A DNA stretch of 64,000 nucleotides from Notamacropus eugenii (Eukaryota; Chordata; Mammalia; Diprotodontia; Macropodidae): assembly GCF_028372415.1 (NCBI RefSeq), contig NC_092872.1, forward strand, positions 16,954,479 to 17,018,478. The letters are read 5' to 3'. The stretch's first letter is position 1; every line of letters begins with the position of its first letter. Positions 23,236 through 31,640 of this stretch are shown piece after piece. The notes below the pieces were generated by a model. That model was not told where the DNA came from. It ran no database searches and saw only the letters and a program-made list of their open reading frames with translations. The position numbers and the translations under genes were made by a program.

Positions 23236-24324
23236 TCATTCTTGTGTTAGAAAGTCAAATTTTCTTTCCAGCTCTGGTCTTTTCATCAGGAAAATTTGAA
23301 AGTCCTCTATTTCATTGAAAAACCATTTTTTCTCCTGAAGTATTATACTCAGTTTTGCTGGGTAGGTGATTCTTGGCTTCAGTCCTAGTTCCTTTGACTT
23401 CTGGAATATCCTATTCCATTCCCTTCTATCTCTCAATGTAGAGGGTGCCAGATCTTGTACTATCCTGATTGTATTTCCACAATACTTGAATTGTTTCTTT
23501 TTAGCTGCTTGCAGTATTTTCTCTTTCACCTGGGAATTCTGGAATTTGGCCACAATGTTCCTAGGAGTTTCTCTTTTTGGATCTCTTTCATGCGGTGTTC
23601 TGAGGATTCCTTGAATATTTATTTTGCCTTCTGGTTCTAGAATCTCAGGGCTGTTTTCCTTGATAATTTCATGGAAGATGATGTCTAGGCTCTTCTTTTG
23701 ATCATGGTTTTCAGGTAGTCCCAGAATTTTTAAATTGTCTCTCCTGAATCTATTTTCCAGGTCAGTTGTTTTTCCAATAAGATATTTCACATTATCTTCC
23801 ATTTTTCGAATCTGTGCGGTATGTTCTGAGATATCTGTCTTTCTCATAAAGTCCTTAGCATCCATCTGTACCATTCCAGTTTTGAAAGATCTATTTTCTT
23901 CAGTGAGCTTTTGAATCTCCTTTTCCATTTGGTTGATTCTGCTTTTGAAAGCATTCTTCTCCTCATTGGCCCCTTGCACCTCCCTTGCCAGCTGAGTTAG
24001 GCTAGTTCTCAAGGTGCCAATTTCTTCAAGATTTTTTTGGTTCTCCTTCAGCAGGGAGCTGATCTGCTTTTCATGCTTCTCCCTCATCCCTCTCATTTCC
24101 CTTCCCAGTCTTTCCTCCACTTCTCTAACTTAATTTTCAAAATTCCTCTTGAGCTCTTCCATGGCCCGAGCCCATTGGGTGGGCTGGGACAAAGAATCCT
24201 TGATTTCTGTGTCTTTGCCTGATGGCAAGCATTGTTCCTCCCTATCAGAAAGGAAGGGAGGAAGTGTTTTTTCTCCGAGAAAATACCCTTCAATAGTTTT
24301 ACTTCTTTTCCCTTTTCTTGGCAT
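23236..24324 (-). pseudogene. L1-type ORF1 (ORF1p-like), one nonsense codon
   Basis: Encodes the RNA-binding ORF1 protein of an L1-type element, which trimerises and coats its RNA in cytoplasmic particles. I place the start at ATG 24,324-24,322 (MPRKGKRSK), because the copy at 14.1 kb has an equivalent MPKKG start in the same context. The frame is 362 codons. Codon 65 is TAA (24,132-24,130) where the copies at 13.9 kb and 62.1 kb both have CAA, so this is a single C-to-T nonsense change. Residues ~66-190 form a heptad-rich coiled coil. The RRM-like part starts around residue 197 (NLKILGLPE). The C-terminal domain lies around residues 254-345 (NIVAKF, LGLKPRITYPAKLS). Human ORF1p is 338 aa, so the length is slightly above family norm. 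A 294-codon open frame remains after the stop, starting in frame at GTG 24,120 with a methionine nine codons in. Whether it could be made by re-initiation is unknown. Confidence 0.9.
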
Positions 24325-24687
24325 TCTCGCCAACCAGTAACCTGACCTCTGAATGTTCTCCTCACACCCACCTCGCCTCCTGGTCCTCCCAGCCAGCGTT
24401 TGGGGACTGAGATTCAAATGCTGCTTCCCGCCTTAGGGTTTTTGGTGGGGGCAGGGCTGCTATTCAGTGTGAGAATTAAGATCAGGTGGTCAGGGGCAGG
24501 GCTGCCTCTCTGGCTCAGTTCCCTCAGGGGGTTTATGCACAGACCTTCCACAATGGATCCAGGCTCCCGCCCGTTTGGGGAGCCCCTGTCTGTAGCCGCC
24601 TCTCAGCTTCTATCTCCTGGGGGGGCCTGAGCCACGGGGGCACCCCACTCCCCTCTCAACCCGCCAAAGGGACTCTCTCACCTACCC

Positions 24688-25025
24688 CCATCAGTCCCCT
24701 GTTGGTGGGGGGCCTTGTAATGTCGCTGGAGATCCCGTCTCTGGAGCCTTCTCGGATCTGTACCTCTCGGAGCAGCGGCCGCCGCCGCCGAAGCAGGTCC
24801 GCAGGTCCGGGCTGGGCACCGGGTCTGCAGCGCGAGGGACCTTTTGCGAGAGGTTTGCAGGTCCCTCTGTGGGTGGGAGGACCCGCGTGGCCGCTGGAGA
24901 TCCCGTCCCCATAGCCCTATTGGATCTTTTTCTCACGGTGTCGCTGCCGCGGTAGGGGTGCTCTCTGCTCCCCGCCCTGGTGCCCAGTCCACGGCGCGAA
25001 GGACCCCCCGCAAGAGGTTTGGAGA
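24688..25025 (-). repeat. two diverged tandem ~165-bp monomers in 5' UTR
   Basis: The word cgctggagatcccgtc occurs at 24,724 and again at 24,892 (168 bp apart). Further matched blocks follow in the same order: ggatct; a CGG/CTCGC-rich block; gcgcga-ggacc; then agaggtttg at 24,849 and 25,013 (164 bp apart). Units run about 24,688-24,857 and 24,858-25,025. A faint partial third unit may precede (24,640-24,690). Tandem 5' UTR monomers are known in mouse L1 families. Confidence 0.75.
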
Positions 25026-25164
25026 TCTCTCCGGAACAGAAATCTCCCTCTCTCCAATATTCCGTGGTCTCTGGGTGCAGAATTCGCCCTGGGTTAGTCC
25101 CCTCTGCCGTTCTGTGGTTTGTGGGTTCGGGGCTATGTGTATGTGTGTCTTTCCACTTCGCCAT
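24691..25164 (-). CDS. 157-codon sense ORF in HAL1-like 5' UTR (speculative)
   Basis: The ATG at 25,164-25,162 sits within AAGATGGCG, 16 nt from the element's 5' end, in a strong initiation context (A at -3, G at +4). It is open for 157 codons and ends 366 nt before the ORF1 start. Because the monomer spacing is 168 bp (56 codons), the protein shows an in-frame repeat: RSNRAMGTGSPAA near residue 83-95 and RSEKAPETGSPAT near 136-148. It is Gly/Pro/Arg-rich with no known domain. G+C-rich DNA has few stop codons and other frames here are also open, so chance is a serious alternative. It could act as an upstream ORF affecting ORF1 translation. Confidence 0.3.
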   Translation of the reverse strand: MAKWKDTHTHSPEPTNHRTAEGTNPGRILHPETTEYWREGDFCSGEISKPLAGGPSRRGLGTRAGSREHPYRGSDTVRKRSNRAMGTGSPAATRVLPPTEGPANLSQKVPRAADPVPSPDLRTCFGGGGRCSERYRSEKAPETGSPATLQGPPPTGD

Positions 25165-25170
25165 CTTGGC
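25157..25170 (-). promoter_or_regulatory. YY1-like motif at element 5' end
   Basis: Sense strand CCAAGATGGCGAA: the AAGATGG core matches the YY1 site that directs transcription start position in human L1. Similar words occur at the 5' ends of the copies at 14,785 (AAGATGACAG) and 61,515 (AAGATGGAAG). Binding is inferred. Confidence 0.6.
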
Positions 25171-25179
25171 TCCGCCCCC

Positions 25180-25192
25180 CTCCGGTGATGTT
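25180..25192. repeat. target-site duplication, right copy
   Basis: ctccggtgatgtt, identical to 22,160-22,172. It follows the element's G-run directly and continues into unrelated DNA (aataactt). Confidence 0.9.
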
Positions 25193-26215
25193 AATAACTT
25201 AGTAAGTTTTACTAAAAAATGCCATTTTTCTCTTTTTGTGCGTTTTATTATGGCTTAGTCTTTTTACAAAGCAAAGCTAGATGAGGAAGGATATTTTTGG
25301 AAGTGGAGGTGATATGACAAGAAAATATATAGCATAAATGCATATTTATGTATATATAAATATGAAGATATGTAAATATACACACATAATTGATGGCTTG
25401 CAAGTCAAATAATCTTTGAGGCTTCCACAAAAATATTTATAACAAAAGGTTAAATGGCAATAGAGCAGAAGCCACAATGAGCTCTAAATTAAATTAATCT
25501 TTTGGGCAAATAGATAAAGGGCACCAACTAAGATGTGGCCTTGTTGCAAATATGAATTAAGAAATTGAAGGTGGAGCAACAATATGAGGAAAGTGCCAGC
25601 ATCAACTATTACAAGGTACACATGAGACGTTAATAGAAAGTATTATTTTACTGAAGGTGGATCAAACAGTAACATAAATCAGAATTTGATTCAGTCTACT
25701 GACTTGGAATCTAAGTATATGTTGACCGAGGAGGGAGAAATCACTGAGCATGAAAGGCACTCCTAGGAGCATACTCTGCTTAGGTCACTGAGGACACAGA
25801 ATCATAAACCCTAATGCAAGAGAACTTCTAAGGACTATTCTTCCCCTTAGTAAGAAAATAAAAGAGGAAATAAGAGAAAAAATATCTTATCCATTTATAA
25901 ATGTTTCCCTTCCCACCACTCCCTACCAGGGAACCATATCTTCCTTATAACAAATAATAATAAAAAATAAAAAAAGGGAAAGAAACAGCAGTAAAACTAA
26001 TCAACATGCCTCCCATGCCTGATAATATGTGCATTTCACTACATGCATGTGTAGCAAACAACCTCTACAAAGAAGAATGGGAGGTGCAGTTTATCATTTT
26101 TCTTTGGAGACAGGCTTAGTTATAATTATTGTGTCAAATATAGTCTTTTTTTTCTATTTACCTTGCTGTAGACAAGATATTTGGTTTTCATTCTTCATTT
26201 TAAATCAGTTTAGAT
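25193..26215. other. unassigned AT-rich DNA
   Basis: I see no gene. A TATA-rich simple-sequence patch lies at about 25,320-25,390, and A-rich patches at 25,950-25,985. Confidence 0.4.
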
Positions 26216-26620
26216 GAGTTTTCCCATACTTCTCTGTATTCTTCATATTCATCCTTTCTTAGGGAAGTGAAATATTTCATTATATTTATGTATCACAGTT
26301 TTCTTGATCGTCCCCAGTAGATGGGATTCTATTTTGTTTCTGGTTGTGTTTTGATTTGTTTTTCCTATAAGAAAAAGAGTTTCTATAAATATTTTGATAC
26401 CATATGGAACCTTTCTGTCTTTAACCTCAGTAGGGGTACATACTTAACAGTGGGATCCCTGGGCCGAAATTTATTTGCAGTTTAGTCAGTTTCTTAGAAT
26501 TTTCCAAAATTACTTTTTCAAAATGCTTGGACCAATTCACAGCTCCCCCAAGAGTGTAGCTGTGCACTTCCATTTCTCTATAATTTTTTTGCACATATAT
26601 AGCACATTACTTTTTTCTTT
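26215..26620 (-). repeat. L1 3'-region fragment, antisense
   Basis: It contains the antisense L1 3' landmarks seen at 1.4-1.7 kb: 'cttgatcgtccccagtagatggg', 'tataagaaaaagagtttctataaatattttgatac', 'cagtgggatccctgggccgaaa', 'cttggaccaattcacagctcccccaagagtg'. Both edges are approximate. Confidence 0.65.
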
Positions 26621-27560
26621 ATTTCCTTCACCTTCTACCCTACAGAAATAATTTATGAAAATAAGGGAACAAAGAAAGCTGGGCATATTGGTGACATCTT
26701 TGTAATGGAGTGAAGTGTGGTAGTGAATTGAGCAGGGAACATGGTGACATGATAAAACTATGTATCACTCCCACCAACTTTCATGGTAATCAGGCTGGGA
26801 GGCACATACAGGGCAAAGAGCCTAATTCTTTTTGAAAGATAGACATTAGCCTGCATAAATGACATTCTGAGAATATTATCATTTACAACTCCGTCAACCT
26901 CATCACTTTTTTTCATTTAATTTACATATTCATTTGCATAGATATACATATATCATCCTCAGCCTGCCTTGTTTATACACTTAGACTTAAAAATAACTTT
27001 ACTGTCTTTAATGTTATGACTTCTTGGTTTGGCTAATTTCTTTTTCTTTTCTTTTTTCTCTACTTTACTTTTGGTGACTTGGTGACCAGTGTTTCTAAAG
27101 GCGCATTACCTTTCTCCATCCAAAGGACAATATTTTAATTAAATAGCTTTCCACTAAAATTAAATTAGTCTATAAAATATCAAAGAGTTTGAATAGAATG
27201 TCAGATAACCTGAATTTTAACAGAAAAGGAATCTATGCTTTTTAAAGGCCTGGTCTTCTGTATACAAAATTAACACTCATGTCCCATTCTCTTATTCCAA
27301 CTATCATTATCATAACTGAAATATGTATAACTATTACATGGAATTTTTTTACCTTGTTCCAACATCAGTACAGAAACCCTCCAATGACGTAAGGATAGAT
27401 AGATCTTGAGACACAAGTATGAATCAGAACAGTAGAAGAAAGGAGGTGAAGAATTCACTTCAGCAACTTGTTTTATAAACTATTATTAATGATAACTCCT
27501 CTATAATGAAAGACCAAAAAAGCCTTCCTTCTTCCCACTTGTTAGTTATATTTCATGTGT
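26620..27560. other. unassigned AT-rich DNA
   Basis: No gene is supported and no repeat recognised beyond short AT-rich runs. Confidence 0.4.
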
Positions 27561-27564
27561 CTTT

Positions 27565-27690
27565 CCCCATTAGAACTGATGCTCAGTGAGAGAAGGTATT
27601 CTTTTTCCCTGTATTTGTATTCCCGATCTTTAGAGCAGTGCCTACCGTATAATAAGTGCTTAATAAATATTCTCTTTACTTAATTAGCTG
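27565..27690 (+). repeat. L2 LINE 3' tail
   Basis: 'tagaactgatgctcagtgagagaagg' followed by 'tagagcagtgcctaccgtataataagtgcttaataaatattct' is the L2 3' terminal phrase on the sense strand. Confidence 0.7.
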
Positions 27691-27974
27691 GCTAGCTATC
27701 CTTCATTGTATAGCTGCGTAGTCCTACAAAAATCCAGAAAATATTCCTGCATGAGCCATGCCTGAAAATGTACATATTTTTAAATTTATAGATTAATTAA
27801 TCACCTCTCTGTCAGAAAATGACTTCTGTTTCAGCTTCATTTTTTTTAAACTTACTTGTAGTCTATCACTACATTGATGAGGGTCCTCAATTTTTCAAAG
27901 TTGTTTTTATATGCTAACGTTACGTAAACTGATCTCTCAAGTCTTATTTCTGTCTACATCACTTGATAGAGATC

Positions 27975-28225
27975 TTTGTTGTTCAATTGTTTCAGCTATC
28001 CAAATCTAAATGGCCTCATTTGAGGTTTTCTTGGAGAAGATAGAGGAGTGGTTTGCCATTTCCTTCTCCAGCTCATCTTACAGATAAGGAAACTGAGGCA
28101 AACAGAGTTAAATGATTTGGTTACCCAGGGTTACCCAGCCAGTGTCTGAAGCCAGATTTGAATTCAGGAATAGGAGTCTCTCTTGCTGACTCCAGGTTTA
28201 GTGCTCTATCCACTGCATCACATAA
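27975..28225. repeat. RTE-headed MIR-like chimeric SINE
   Basis: The left half (27,990-28,078) has 'tggcctcatttgaggttttcttgg...ggagtggtttgccatttccttctccagctcat', a phrase of RTE/BovB-type tails. It runs straight into an antisense MIR-like body: 'gataaggaaactgaggcaaacagagttaaatgatttgg...gggttacccagccagtgtctgaagcc...tatccactgcatca'. Two more copies with the same junction are at 38.06 and 39.24 kb. Confidence 0.75.
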
Positions 28226-28799
28226 TTGTTCTAGAGGTTTTTCTAGTTTCCCACAAAAAAACTTTTCAGTGTCGTAATGTATGATATAATATTTCATCAT
28301 ATTCATGAGGCAGTTTGTTTAACAATTCTAAATAGGAGGATTTCCTTTAGTTTCTAAATTTGGCCTACAATGAATAAAGCTGTTATAAATATTTTTGCAC
28401 ACATAATTTTTTGTCTCTTTCATTTCTTTGGGTTATAATGCTAGTAGTGGAATAATTAAGGCAAAGTGTATGTATATTTTAGCAATTTTCTGGACTTAGT
28501 TCCTTTTTGAAAGTTAGGCACTAATTTTAATTTTCAGAATGGCTGACATTCAAAGCTTCACCATAATTGTAGCAGTGAACTTTTTTTCATGTATACTCTC
28601 TAATATTTGCCAATTTTTTGTCATCTTTTCTAAACTGATTGGCATGAAATATAACCTAAAAGTTGTTATAATTTAAATTTCTCTAATTGGGAGTGATGTA
28701 GAATATTTTTTTATATAATTGTTGAGAGTTTAGATTTTTCCCTTTGAATACTGCCTATTTAGGACTCAATGAATGACTCACTCTTCTAAAGTTGAATAA

Positions 28800-28915
28800 A
28801 TTTAATATATTTACATACACACATACATGTATGTATATTGTCTATATGTGTATGTGTGTATAGGTATATGTGTGTATTGTATGTGTATATATGTGTATGT
28901 GTGTGTATAATATGA
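28800..28915. repeat. TATG/TGTA simple repeat
   Basis: Degenerate alternating TA/TG sequence inside the antisense L1. Confidence 0.85.
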
Positions 28916-29824
28916 GAACTAGATCAGAGAAATTGACTGAAAAGGTTTTCTCCAGTTATCTGTTTCCCTTCTAACTTTGATTGCATTTAATTTGTTTGTA
29001 CAAAAAAAAAAATACAATCAGAATTATCTGTTTGTCTTGTGTGATCTTCCCTTTGATTTGTTTCATAATGAACTTTTCCAGTATTTATAGATCTGAAAGG
29101 TAATTTCTTCCTTGTTCCTCTAATATGTTTATGATGTGACCTTTTAGATGCAGCTCATGTATCCATTTTGGAGCTTACCTTGATGTATGGTGGAACATGT
29201 TGGTCTAAAACTAATTTATGCCAGACCACTGTCCAGTTTTCTCAGTAGCATTTTTGTCAAATAGTGAGTCTTTACCTCAGTAACCAGGGCCTTTTGGGTT
29301 TATCAGTCCTATTCTGCTGTGCTTGTGAACCTAGTATGCTCCACTTTATCCCTCCATTTCTCTCCATCTCTCTGTCTCTCTCTAATTTTGATTAGTATTG
29401 TTTTACAGTATAGCTTAAGACAAGGTACCAATAAGCCTCTTTCCCTCCATGTGAAGTATATTATTATTTCTATGAGTTTATAAAATATTCTCTTTTTCCA
29501 ATTTGACTGGTACAGCATTGAATAAGTAAATTAATTTATATTCTACTACCATTAATTTTTATATGGCTCAACCTACCTATGAGCAATGAATGTTTATCTA
29601 AATATTTAGATCTGTGTTTATTTTTGCAAAGAATGTCTTATAGTTAGATTCCAATAGACCCTGGATGAATCTCGAAACGTATACTCCCAAGTATTTTATA
29701 GTTTCTATAATTATTTCGAATATAATTTCTGCAATTCTTCCTCCTGAATTTTGGGGGTTATACATAGAAATGCTGATAATGAACTTGGACTTAATTTATA
29801 TCTGAGAAATTTTCTGAAATTTTC

Positions 29825-29890
29825 AGTCAATATACATTTATTAAGTGCCTACTACATACTAGGCACCATACTTAAATGATTGTAAAGTGT
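29825..29890 (-). repeat. L2/MIR 3' tail nested in L1
   Basis: 'cagtcaatatacatttattaagtgcctactacatactaggcaccat' is the antisense L2 tail, with L1 sequence on both sides. MIR SINEs share this tail, so a SINE fragment is equally possible. Confidence 0.6.
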
Positions 29891-30282
29891 AAGTTATGAT
29901 TATTTCAATTAATTTTGGTTTAAAGAAATATTTCATCCCTTTGTGTTTATTAGTTAAATTACTTTTTTTCTTGCATTATTACTATAACTAGTATTGCAAG
30001 CAAAATGCTAATCAATAGTGCTGATAATAAATGTCATTATTTTCCTCTTCATCTTACTGGAAAGGTCTCTAGCTTTTCTCGATTGTACATAGTGCTGATT
30101 CTTGCTTGGATTTACATAAAGTGAACTCAAGGACATTTAAGAGAAGTCCAATAATGGAAGGTAGAAAAAGTAGCTGTAATCTGGAAAAAAATTTTAAATA
30201 ATTGTATAATTAATTTTTTTTGCTATCAAAGACAATATAGGCATTACTTTTATCATGACATCACAATTTTATGTCCTTAAAT

Positions 30283-30415
30283 TATATATATATATATATA
30301 TACACATACATTTATACACACACACATATATATATATGTATGTATTTGTATTTATGTGCATATGGGTATATAGTCATAGTCACACAAAAATACATACACA
30401 CATGTACATAAACAT
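30283..30415. repeat. TATA/CACA simple repeat
   Basis: (TA)n, then (CA)n and TATG units. Translations from it in several frames are artefacts. Confidence 0.9.
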
Positions 30416-30419
30416 ATAT

Positions 30420-31560
30420 TGCATGGAAAAGGAACTGGCAATCAGGAAAAACATTTTGTACTGAGAAATCACAGGGGTTGTGAGTGGAGTCATAGGGCAC
30501 TTGACTGACACCACATTTCTTGAAAAGGTATTGTTAATTTGATAACTATTTTCAGAGGATGAGGTGGAAGGTGGGAGGGGGCAGTAGAGGGTATGGCCCA
30601 TCAGGAAAATGGTTTAAGTTCAACATAAGGTGTCTGGAGGAGACTCAACATGGTGAAATCTCACCAAGAAAAGACATAGGGTTACAGACTAAGGGCTTGA
30701 AATCCACGAAGAATGTAGAAGATACAGTCCACAGGCAATATACAGATATGACTACTGTGCATTGTGGGGACCCGTAAATACTGTAAATTTTCAATGATAA
30801 GGAATAAAATTATATAGAATGAAAATGTTACATTGAAGACAGATACTCATGGGGACCTAGTGTAAAATAATGCTTACAAGGGCTTTCTTATTTCTAATAC
30901 CTTTGATAAGTGCATGTACAAATAATTCTTATTTATATGGAATTTAGATGGAACTATCTATTTTGTAAGAATTATTAATTTACTTGTAATTATTAGTATT
31001 TCTACTAGTATCTTTTACTCATAATAACAATAAAGATATATTTTTTCTGCCATGTCTTTGGTATCTTCCCCTCTTTCAAATATCTTGACAATTGATTTAT
31101 TAATACTTTCAAATTTTTCTGCCATCAATACAGTCCTCCTCTGAATACATTTGATATAATTCAACAGCTTCTCCAAACATTGTTTTCTTTAGGGCCATTT
31201 CTACCTTCCATATAAGCACATATAAGACAGTGATGTCAGAATCTCTAAAGAGCAAATGTAATGGAAAATATACCTTTCTTGAGGTGATATCTCCAACTTG
31301 AGCAAAGCAAAGGTATCTCTTCAAGACCTTACACATAATGTGGAAATGTTGGTAGGGGTTGGGAGTAAGGTGACAAAAAGAAGTATTATCACCATCAGAT
31401 CTGAAATCTGAACTCTTTGGAGTGGTGATATTGACTGACTTGCTCAATCACTGTATGTAAAAGTACCTGGACAGCATGTCTTCTCATTCTTCAGATTTTT
31501 TTTTATAGGAGAGGGATAGGATCCTCTTGAGCTATCAGAGGCAAGGAGACTGTGGCACAG
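30420..31560. other. unassigned DNA
   Basis: No gene is supported. The 112-codon minus frame at 31,109-31,447 has no domain I recognise. Its composition (charged and hydrophobic mix, several Cys/His) is not obviously simple, so it could be a decayed exon or retrocopy, but nothing confirms that. Confidence 0.4.
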
Positions 31561-31640
31561 TGATTCATCAACAGGCATTTATTAAGTGCCTACTATGTGT
31601 CAGATACTGGGATAGGTGCTGAAATGCTGATAGAATTTCT
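31560..31640 (-). repeat. L2/MIR 3' tail
   Basis: 'catcaacaggcatttattaagtgcctactatgtgtcagatactgggataggtgctg' is a well-kept antisense L2-type 3' tail. Confidence 0.75.

Larger units (their letters stand above)
22171..25179 (-). mobile_element. Full-length young HAL1-like (ORF1-only) LINE-1
   Basis: A complete ~3.0 kb retrotransposon on the minus strand. It is bounded by a perfect 13-bp duplication (22,160-22,172 and 25,180-25,192). From its 5' end it has: a G-run and GGAGCCAAGATGGCG (25,179-25,157); a CpG-rich 5' UTR with two diverged tandem monomers; an L1-type ORF1 (24,324-23,236); a ~1 kb purine-rich 3' UTR with a (CA)n tract and G-rich tracts; and a poly(A) tail carrying a short likely 3' transduction. 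No ORF2 is present, so reverse transcriptase must come from a full L1 in trans. The sense-strand target, ATT/AACA, is a loose match to the L1 endonuclease preference TT/AAAA. High CpG content, the intact duplication and one nonsense codon in ORF1 argue for a fairly recent insertion. The other HAL1-like copies here share its ORF1 and 3' UTR. Confidence 0.92.
24325..25179 (-). promoter_or_regulatory. CpG-rich 5' UTR / internal promoter of HAL1-like element
   Basis: About 855 bp, G+C-rich and full of CpG (especially 24,715-25,065), standing out sharply from the AT-rich surroundings. L1-class elements carry their promoter in this region. The 5' UTR differs from those of the other HAL1-like copies (7.9-10.6, 13.6-14.8 and 61.5 kb), which are not CpG-rich and share a different wording, although ORF1 and 3' UTR are shared. 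Promoter activity is inferred from family knowledge. Confidence 0.7.
28250..30125 (-). mobile_element. LINE-1 fragment, ~1.9 kb, antisense
   Basis: It reads as a continuous antisense L1 from near its 3' end into ORF2. Landmarks: 'aatgaataaagctgttataaatatttttgcacac' (28,367), 'atccattttggagcttaccttgatgtatgg' (29,160), 'cagtagcatttttgtcaaatagtgagtct' (29,245), 'agtgctgataataaatgtcat' and 'cttactggaaaggtctctagcttttctc' (30,020-30,080). It is heavily mutated and no ORF2 frame is intact. A TATG/TG simple repeat (28,800-28,915) and an L2-type tail (29,825-29,890) lie inside it. Confidence 0.75.

Noticed and set aside
24486..24914. 142-codon plus-strand frame and other plus frames across 24.4-25.2 kb
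   Set aside because: They run antisense to the HAL1-like 5' UTR; open only because the DNA is G+C-rich.
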